Shown here one piece after another: positions 43,955 to 49,140 of a stretch of 49,140 nucleotides of DNA (within the stretch, counting starts at the first letter, position 1; each line of letters starts with the position of its first letter). The DNA comes from Halobacteriales archaeon QS_4_62_28. GTDB lineage: Archaea > Halobacteriota > Halobacteria > Halobacteriales > Haloarculaceae. Under the pieces are notes generated by a model. The model was not told the origin of the DNA. It was given only the letters and a program-made list of their open reading frames with translations, and searched no databases. A program made the position numbers and the translations under genes. The DNA lies in contig PXRO01000011.1 in NCBI GenBank assembly GCA_003021685.1, positions 1 through 49,140 of the forward strand, in the 5' to 3' direction.

Positions 43955-45031
43955 ATGGATGATGCGAAAGGATTTCTCCACCGCGTCCTCGTCAGCAACT
44001 TTTCCTTATCGAATTACGAGGCAGACATGTATATGACGCTACTTCAAAACGGCAAGCAATCGATTACCGATATTACTAATCTGTCCGAAGTCCCTCGCCA
44101 GCGGGCATACGACGTAGCAGATAGTCTCCAAAAAAAAGGGTTCGTCGAAATCATCGACGAGTATCCCAAGAGCGCATACGCAGTCCCCCCAGAAGACGCT
44201 CTCCAGCCTGTACAGGATGACATCGATAAGGCTATCTCTCAGCTGTCAGAGCTACATCAAACAGAGAGTCAATTTGGGACGGACATCGCGATGTTCAATA
44301 ACGAATCGACGATAGAAAAATATCTACGTAATATTATCGACGACATCGACACCTCTGTGGCTATATCGTTCCCCTATCAATTGATAGAACAATACGGGCC
44401 GGTTTTCAACAACATGTCTTCGGAGGTCCACTCGAAGCTCGCTGTCTCGAATATCCCTGAAGAGCTAATCGGAGAGCGCTCAATCGAACTCCCATCTGCT
44501 TCTTCGATGGCAGCCGAAGTTCGAGGCACACCGAAAGAGGAGCCGGTAATCATTTGTGCTGACCGAGAAGTCTGTCTCCTGTGGATTGGACATCCCGGCC
44601 ATCGTATTTCTCACTCTTCGCAGGGGTTCTATATCACTAGTTCGGAACTCGCGTTCCTTTTCGACCGATTCATCACCGACCTCCTCTGGAGGCAGACAAA
44701 ACCTATACACGACCCACAGTATATTCCCCAGCTGCCACAAACTTTTCTCCGGATAAAGGATTGCATCGAGTATATTCAATCGATCCGCGACGAGGGAACG
44801 CTTGAGTCACTATTCGTAGAAGTCGATGGGTACGATACACAGGAACAACAACCCGTCTTCATTTCGGGAGAACTACTGGACTACTATACGCTTGACTCCG
44901 ATATTCGTGCGTATATAGTGCTCGGACTGCAGACCAGTGAGGAAGGTTCAGATAATATTGCGACTGTCGGCGGTTGGAATACAGGTGTCGAGGATTACGA
45001 GGCAAAGCAAATCACTCTCAGGCGAACGTAG
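43955..45031 (+). CDS. TrmB-family sugar-sensing transcriptional regulator
   Basis: A 358-residue regulator with an N-terminal winged helix (residues about 12-75: NYEADMYMTLLQNGKQSITDITNLSEVPRQRAYDVADSLQKKGFVEII), a short coiled coil, and a C-terminal sugar-binding domain of the TrmB_C type (about 115-358). TrmB proteins bind maltose, trehalose, sucrose or glucose-like ligands and control sugar transport genes. Its place between the ATPase and the sugar kinase strongly suggests it controls this transporter-catabolic cluster. Function is inferred from family and context; no exact operator could be assigned. Confidence 0.88.
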   Translation: MDDAKGFLHRVLVSNFSLSNYEADMYMTLLQNGKQSITDITNLSEVPRQRAYDVADSLQKKGFVEIIDEYPKSAYAVPPEDALQPVQDDIDKAISQLSELHQTESQFGTDIAMFNNESTIEKYLRNIIDDIDTSVAISFPYQLIEQYGPVFNNMSSEVHSKLAVSNIPEELIGERSIELPSASSMAAEVRGTPKEEPVIICADREVCLLWIGHPGHRISHSSQGFYITSSELAFLFDRFITDLLWRQTKPIHDPQYIPQLPQTFLRIKDCIEYIQSIRDEGTLESLFVEVDGYDTQEQQPVFISGELLDYYTLDSDIRAYIVLGLQTSEEGSDNIATVGGWNTGVEDYEAKQITLRRT

Positions 45032-45106
45032 CGCTGATACAACCATGATAGTCACAGTAACCACGACAGGAAAGCGAAGGCACAAAACGAAGGCTGAAAT
45101 AAAACC

Positions 45107-46078
45107 ATGAAAGAGAATATTCTAGTAATGGGGGAAAATTTTGTAGATTTTCTTCCAGAAGAGCCAGGAAGTATTGAAGACATTGCTACGTTCAGTCGCC
45201 GCGCCGGAGGTTCCGCGGTCAATGTTACTATCGGACTAGCCAATCTGGGTGAACATCCTCTCCTGCGAACTCGAATAGGTCAGGATCCATTCGGTCAGTT
45301 CCTCTTAGCGACGCTGGCCGACCACGGTATCTCGCGGGAATATATCGAACAAGACGAAACTGCCCGAACATCTCTCTCTTTCGTAGGAAAGGAGAACAAT
45401 ACTAAATCTGCCCTCTCATTCACCTTTTACAGGCACGAGACGGCTGACACCCAGATGGAGGCGAACGTTATCCCCAACGAGGTCCTGGCCAATATCGACT
45501 GGGTCCACACGACAAGTGTTGGTCTCGAATCGGAACCAACTCGTACCGCGCTATTGAAATTGATGGAACGCGCTCAAGCGATGGACTGTCAGGTCTCGTT
45601 TTTCCCAAATACTCGGGGGCAGTTGTGGTCGGATCCTGACGTACTCAAAAACGATTTTGACACTGCAATCGGACTCAGTGACGTCATCACAGGGACTATC
45701 CCGGAATTAGTCGCTGCCGGATACGAGGGAACCGAACTCCACACGCTATCGAGGGAACTATGCGAATTAGGACCTAACGCGGTTTTCCTGTCTGTCAACG
45801 ATGTCGAAGCCTACGGGTACGTGTGTAATGGGGCCTTGGAGGGCGAGTATCATCACGATGGATTTGAGGTGACGCCTAAATACCCAATCGGATCGACCGA
45901 CGCATTTACAGCGGCCATAATTGCTTCATATATGAATGACGTGGACTCGCTCGAGGAAATGTTGAAGTCTGCGAGTGCAGTAGCTTCTATCTCGACACTT
46001 TCCCCTGGCGCTATTACGATGTTTTCTCTCAAACAGAGTGCTTCCAGTCTCTACCGAGACCTTCCCTGGTCAGATTGA
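45107..46078 (+). CDS. PfkB-family sugar kinase, atypical active-site loop
   Basis: A 323-residue ribokinase-fold kinase. The N-terminal signature is LVMGENFVDFLPEEPG with GGSAVNVTIGLANLG, as in fructokinases and 2-keto-3-deoxygluconate kinases. The anion-hole/catalytic loop, normally DTxGAGDAF, is YPIGSTDAFTAA: the catalytic Asp265 is kept, but GAG is replaced by GST and DT is absent. Activity is therefore likely but not certain. In the gene order ATPase - TrmB - kinase - epimerase it would phosphorylate the hexose produced by the next enzyme, possibly fructose. Confidence 0.82.
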   Translation: MKENILVMGENFVDFLPEEPGSIEDIATFSRRAGGSAVNVTIGLANLGEHPLLRTRIGQDPFGQFLLATLADHGISREYIEQDETARTSLSFVGKENNTKSALSFTFYRHETADTQMEANVIPNEVLANIDWVHTTSVGLESEPTRTALLKLMERAQAMDCQVSFFPNTRGQLWSDPDVLKNDFDTAIGLSDVITGTIPELVAAGYEGTELHTLSRELCELGPNAVFLSVNDVEAYGYVCNGALEGEYHHDGFEVTPKYPIGSTDAFTAAIIASYMNDVDSLEEMLKSASAVASISTLSPGAITMFSLKQSASSLYRDLPWSD

Positions 46079-46150
46079 TCTCATACTGTCACTGTTTCCT
46101 ATATCGAGGGTCGCCAAACTTTATACTTCTTTATTGATTACCGATATTCG

Positions 46151-47344
46151 ATGCCTGATCGTTCACCATGGCAGCGCTCTGAGTGGCTGAAAGATACTAT
46201 CGATGATGTGATTAGTTTTTATTATCCAGAATGTATTGATAATGAAACTGGGGGGTTTATAGCACAATTTGATGAGCGAACTGGAGAGATATATGACCGG
46301 AGTTCAAAACATCTCGTTGCCACATGTAGATTTATAAATAGTTTCAGTGTGGCTTCCCGGCTAGATGGAGTAGGTGACTACACTCAAGCAATAGAACACG
46401 GACTGGAGTTCCTCCAAACTGCTCACCACGATCAAAAACAGGGAGGATTCCACCAACTACTCGACGGCGCAACGCCACTCGATTCAAGACGGACCTGTTA
46501 TGGGCATGCATTTGCTCTTCTTGCTGCCGCCCGGGCCGAAACAGTTGATAGTATCGACACGGATTCAGCGCTCGACACGGCGTACGATCTAATTATCGAC
46601 CGATTCTGGGAGGAGGAGTATGGCCTCTGCAAGAGTACGTATGACCACGATTGGACCAACTCCGAGTCCTACCGTGGTCAAAACGCTAATATGCATATGT
46701 GTGAAGCAATGATGGCTGCATATGAGGTAACAAATGATCAACGGTATCTCGATCATGCTATAGACATTGTAGAGGGCATTGTCGTTGACTCGACAGACAA
46801 TACCAATGGGCTGATCTGGGAGCATTATACTTCCAACTGGGATCCAGACTTCAGGTATAATGTTGATAATCCCGAACACAGGTTTAGACCTTGGGGATAT
46901 CAGCCTGGTCATCACGTTGAATGGGCAAAACTGCTTGGCATCCTTTTACGCTATACGTCGGCCAATTGGATACTGCCGCGTGCTGAGGACCTCTTTACAT
47001 ACGCAGTTACCCATGGCTGGGACGATGAAACTGGTGGGTTCTATTATACACTAGACCGCAACGATGAACCCGTTGTCAAGGACAAATACTCGTGGGCAGT
47101 TGCAGAGGCAATTGGTGCGGCTGCAGTTCTCTTTGAGCAGACTGGGGAAAATCGCTATTTAGAGTGGTATAATACTCTCTGGGAATACGCCGAAGAAAAC
47201 CTGATCAACCCCCAACACCGAAACTGGTACATAAAAGTCGGAGTAGATAATAATCCCATTCCAGAGAAATCCGGCGTATCGGTATCGGCCGGCTATCACC
47301 CTATCGGCGCATGTGTAGAGGGAATCCAGTCGTCCGATTTGTAG
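46151..47344 (+). CDS. AGE-family epimerase/isomerase (mannose isomerase-like)
   Basis: A 397-residue (alpha/alpha)6-barrel protein of the N-acylglucosamine 2-epimerase family, which includes mannose isomerase, cellobiose 2-epimerase and YihS-like enzymes. Catalytic-type residues are seen in CYGHAFALLAAAR, GQNANMHMCEAMMAAYE, YQPGHHVEWAKLL (two His) and YSWAVAEAIGAAA, with SAGYHPIGA near the end. The length fits the family. A TATA box CTTTATAC lies about 28 nt before the ATG, so it may have its own promoter. With the PfkB kinase it would allow mannose or a related hexose to enter glycolysis as a fructose phosphate (inference). It is strikingly AT-rich for this genome, suggesting acquisition from elsewhere. 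Confidence 0.85.
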   Translation: MPDRSPWQRSEWLKDTIDDVISFYYPECIDNETGGFIAQFDERTGEIYDRSSKHLVATCRFINSFSVASRLDGVGDYTQAIEHGLEFLQTAHHDQKQGGFHQLLDGATPLDSRRTCYGHAFALLAAARAETVDSIDTDSALDTAYDLIIDRFWEEEYGLCKSTYDHDWTNSESYRGQNANMHMCEAMMAAYEVTNDQRYLDHAIDIVEGIVVDSTDNTNGLIWEHYTSNWDPDFRYNVDNPEHRFRPWGYQPGHHVEWAKLLGILLRYTSANWILPRAEDLFTYAVTHGWDDETGGFYYTLDRNDEPVVKDKYSWAVAEAIGAAAVLFEQTGENRYLEWYNTLWEYAEENLINPQHRNWYIKVGVDNNPIPEKSGVSVSAGYHPIGACVEGIQSSDL

Positions 47345-47622
47345 TGCCTATAAGATAGAATCCCAATCCGACCCGAGCACTTTTTCACTTTGCTGTTGAG
47401 TACATCCCGAAATTCCTTTTTTCATCCGTATTGCCATCCAGAAGCCATCTCTCGAAAAGTATGAATGGTACGTACTCGTAAATCTATTTTATCTGATACT
47501 TATAGTGATTAATCAAATAAATAATATACATTATTTCTTTACATTTCTGATCTTTTCACATTAGCGCATCACGTAGTTCACTTGAAAAGCTCTGTGTCCA
47601 ATGACCGGTCGGGTAATCGGCA
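47345..47622. other. AT-rich spacer with no recognised gene
   Basis: About 280 nt of strongly AT-rich sequence after the AGE-family gene. I see no reading frame of note, no promoter that leads to a gene, and no clear terminator hairpin. It ends at a tRNA-like sequence. Confidence 0.5.
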
Positions 47623-47705
47623 GGCGGTAGCGCGGAGGTGCGAGCGCATCGCACCCTGCTTTTGGGGAGGACGACCGCGAACGGGTTCGACTCCCGTTCC
47701 CCGCC
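47623..47705 (+). other. tRNA-like sequence (pseudo-tRNA)
   Basis: GGCGG at 47623-47627 and CCGCC at 47701-47705 pair as an acceptor-like stem. A perfect T-arm-like hairpin AACGGG-TTCGACT-CCCGTT lies at 47680-47698, and GTGCGA/TCGCAC near 47638-47653 can form a second arm. An anticodon arm is not convincing (CCCTGCTTTTGGGGAGG), so this is probably a decayed tRNA or tRNA-derived repeat, not a working tRNA. Confidence 0.4.
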
Positions 47706-47966
47706 TGAAGAGAGCGTGAGAACACCGGGATTTAAATCGGCGGGACAGTCCTCGCCGTCGGTCCGAATGGGAGGCGACAATAATGCGTCCATGTCGTCTA
47801 CAGGACGGTAAGAGGAAGTCGTGCTATGCCCGTGCAAGGGTTGCGGGGTACAATGTCATTTCAGTATTAAGAGCGAGGCCTCGTTAACCACAATTTTTCC
47901 ATATATGCTCTTTTCTCCATATTTTCTTACTATTATCGTAAACTGTCATATACTCGCCACGTGCTG
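47706..47966. other. Spacer with no recognised gene
   Basis: About 260 nt between the tRNA-like sequence and the relE remnant. I see no supported gene, RNA or repeat in it. Confidence 0.4.
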
Positions 47967-48378
47967 TCAGTCGTCGTCAGCAGTGTCGGCACCGCTTCGA
48001 TGTTCGATCCGGTGTATTTACACCATCGACCCCGGGTCGATGTCTACCGGTACATGGTTATACCGGTGGACGCACGCACTGATACAGTCAGCCCGGGAAC
48101 CGTGACAGCTGGGACGTATCAAACGGTACGTCCACAGGTATACGACGGTCCCTATCACTACGGTCGAGAACGCAGGCGAGCTGATACTGTCTGACGCGGA
48201 GTTTCGAGAACGGACCGCCGGTCAGCGGTTCGAGGACTTCGTCGGGGTTGCGCCACTCCGATTCGACGACTTCGTCGAGTTTTGAAACGATACGGTCCTA
48301 CACGTGCGGGCCAAGCGACTCTAACCGATCCGCGGCCCGTGGCGCGAACTTCCAGGTCCAGTCGTCGTCATTCGTCAT
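47967..48378 (-). pseudogene. RelE-type toxin pseudogene split by an 84-bp inverted-repeat element
   Basis: Reading from the ATG at 48378: MTNDDDWTWKFAPRAADRLESLGPHV-stop-DRIVSKLDEVVESEWRNPDEVLEPLTGGPFSKLRVRQYQLACVLDR, a RelE/ParE-type fold, then the inverted-repeat element, then DIDPGSMV-stop-IHRIEHRSGADTADDD. Deleting the element and keeping one TA yields exactly 110 codons (330 nt) in one frame. Two nonsense codons (TAG at 48300-48298, probably from CAG; TAA in the second half, probably from a Tyr codon) remain. The gene overlaps the antitoxin stop by 11 nt. It is inactive. Confidence 0.85.
48059..48142. mobile_element. 84-bp inverted-repeat element, copy 3 (inside relE pseudogene)
   Basis: TATACCGGTGGACG at the left and CGTCCACAGGTATA at the right bound 84 bp; the interior matches copy 2 (CAGCCCGGGAACCGTGACAGCT, GACGTATCAAACGGTACG). 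Counting the outer TA on each side as the duplicated target leaves an 82-bp element. Excision to one TA restores the relE frame, so the boundaries are well supported. Confidence 0.93.
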
Positions 48379-48664
48379 CCTCGTCCCGATTCATCAGCTC
48401 GATGACTTCCTCACGGGAAACCAGTTCTGCCTCGCCCGAGCGGAGGTCGTGCTCGCTCGCCGCGATCTGTTTCCACCCCTCGCGCGAGAATTCCGGATGC
48501 TTCACCGCGTCCCGGGCAGCGTAACGGAGGAACTCGCTCCGGGAATTGAATCCCTGTTCTTGCCACGTCGCGTCGATGTCTTCGAGGAATGCTTTGCTGA
48601 GGCGAAGATTGATCTGTACCATCTCGGGTCCGTCGTCGCTGCCTGTGGTATCCGCGTCAGACAT
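48368..48664 (-). CDS. RHH-type antitoxin of a decayed toxin-antitoxin pair
   Basis: A 98-residue acidic protein from the ATG at 48664. The ribbon-helix-helix DNA-binding part is VQINLRLSKAFLEDIDATWQEQGFNSRSEFLRYAARDAV (residues about 16-54), followed by a charged C-terminus (EHDLRSGEAELVSREEVIELMNRDEDDE) of the kind that binds and masks a toxin. It overlaps the relE pseudogene, giving the usual antitoxin-toxin order. With the toxin dead it may survive as a DNA-binding protein. A TATA-like CATATACGG lies about 20-28 nt upstream. Confidence 0.85.
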   Translation of the reverse strand: MSDADTTGSDDGPEMVQINLRLSKAFLEDIDATWQEQGFNSRSEFLRYAARDAVKHPEFSREGWKQIAASEHDLRSGEAELVSREEVIELMNRDEDDE

Positions 48665-49054
48665 ACACACATGCTTTTCGCCCGTATATGCTAAATCCTG
48701 TCGTCCCGTAATAGCGTTCGCGCGAGCGAAGCGAGCGCGGTTCACCGTCGGAGCGGGTCGAAGACCCGCGGAGACGGCCTTTTTCGCCCACGTTTTTGCG
48801 CCGAGTGGTACTCGCAGCGAACCAAGTGAGCGAGGATACCCGAGGCCGAAAAAGGTGGTAGTGGACTCGCCGGGATTCCGTTACGCCGTTTCAAAGAATC
48901 CGTTTAATCCCCGTGCTGTCTGGCGATTAGGCTGACGGTCGGTTACGGTGACGCCATAGACATCGTTTGCAGTGTTTGACTGGCGATCCCACGAGTTCTG
49001 ATAGGAGTTCCCTGTGCCGCCAGACTTATCCATACACACTTAGTACACACTAAT
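48665..49054. other. Spacer with no supported gene
   Basis: About 390 nt of mostly GC-rich sequence upstream of both the antitoxin (minus) and the last partial gene (plus). Frames through it are Arg-rich and not convincing. The antitoxin promoter is at its left edge and a CATACACACTTAGT tract that may serve the final gene is at its right edge. Confidence 0.4.
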
Positions 49055-49140
49055 ATGGAACGAAAGAACGTCACGATCCGGGAGGACCAGTCGGAGTGGG
49101 TGGATGAAGCAGGAGTCAACCTCTCTCAGCTCGTTCAAGA
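49055..49140 (+). CDS. Partial RHH-type (antitoxin-like) protein, N-terminus only
   Basis: From the ATG at 49055 the reading frame gives MERKNVTIREDQSEWVDEAGVNLSQLVQ and continues beyond the window. This is the start of a ribbon-helix-helix protein of the kind seen in haloarchaeal antitoxins and small plasmid-borne regulators. It is cut by the window edge, so length and partner are unknown. Confidence 0.65.
   Translation, partial: MERKNVTIREDQSEWVDEAGVNLSQLVQ

Noticed and set aside
42183-46150. Classical TrmB box (TACT-N7/8-AGTA type)
   Set aside because: I scanned the intergenic stretches of the sugar cluster by eye and found no convincing match; other symmetric sites are reported instead.
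47623-47705. Functional tRNA gene
   Set aside because: No acceptable anticodon stem-loop could be drawn and the acceptor has fewer pairs than needed.
47556-47837. A 93-codon minus-strand frame
   Set aside because: It translates the tRNA-like sequence and its surroundings; the peptide has the usual look of translated tRNA repeats, not of a protein.
1-49140. CRISPR array or rRNA genes
   Set aside because: No regularly spaced short repeats with unique spacers were seen; the only tandem array is the 48-bp coding repeat in a kinase gene. No rRNA-like sequence was recognised.

Overview
The window looks like chromosomal DNA of a haloarchaeon (class Halobacteria). The evidence is high GC, very acidic proteins rich in D and E, mostly leaderless promoters (a TTTA/TATA-like box 25-30 nt before the start codon and no Shine-Dalgarno), Tat-type secretion signals, CetZ, split RNA polymerase subunits (RpoB''/B', RpoA'/A''), TrmB and HxlR regulators, and several haloarchaea-only protein families. 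A Haloarculaceae-type genus fits the cellulase/mannanase-like glycosidases, but that placement is inference; no 16S gene is present.

0-8 kb: a possible IS200/IS605-type end, an M29-like peptidase, a membrane histidine kinase, a zinc-finger protein, then a minus-strand pair of apparently degenerate enzymes: a secreted GH5 protein that has lost both catalytic glutamates and a calcineurin-like phosphoesterase with eroded metal sites. A PCMT-family methyltransferase follows. 8-10.6 kb is an AT-richer island: an orphan gene followed by a decayed IS607-type element (resolvase N-terminus joined to a TnpB C-terminus). 10.6-15.4 kb holds cetZ, a membrane-anchored Ig-like protein, a crcB pair, a class V aminotransferase, a winged-helix protein, a candidate small RNA, tRNA-derived hairpin repeats and tRNA-Asp(GTC).

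15.6-24.4 kb is the RNA polymerase operon rpoH-rpoB''-rpoB'-rpoA'-rpoA''-nusA, with genes touching or overlapping. rpoA'' carries a 201-residue mini-intein. 24.4-31.9 kb holds an NAD(P)-binding protein divergent from an HxlR regulator with a perfect palindrome between them, an ABC exporter pair, a zinc alcohol dehydrogenase, a complete TnpB-only transposon, and small conserved proteins including a CPCC protein and an aldo/keto reductase.

32.2-47.3 kb reads as a polysaccharide/hexose utilisation region: two secreted GH5 enzymes with intact catalytic residues (one with PKD, one with a CBM35/6-like domain), a histidine kinase, a sugar ABC transporter (binding protein, two permeases, divergent ATPase), a TrmB-type sugar regulator, a PfkB sugar kinase and an AGE-family epimerase/isomerase. 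A reasonable model is extracellular beta-mannan or glucan cleavage, oligosaccharide uptake, mannose-to-fructose isomerisation and phosphorylation, under TrmB control.

The second half also carries short non-autonomous inverted-repeat elements: three full 84-bp copies and one half copy of one family, and single copies of two others. One 84-bp copy sits inside a relE-like toxin pseudogene; removing it and one TA restores the toxin frame exactly, which points to a TA-targeting (IS630/Tc1-like) mobiliser. The window ends with the partner antitoxin and the start of another RHH-type gene.
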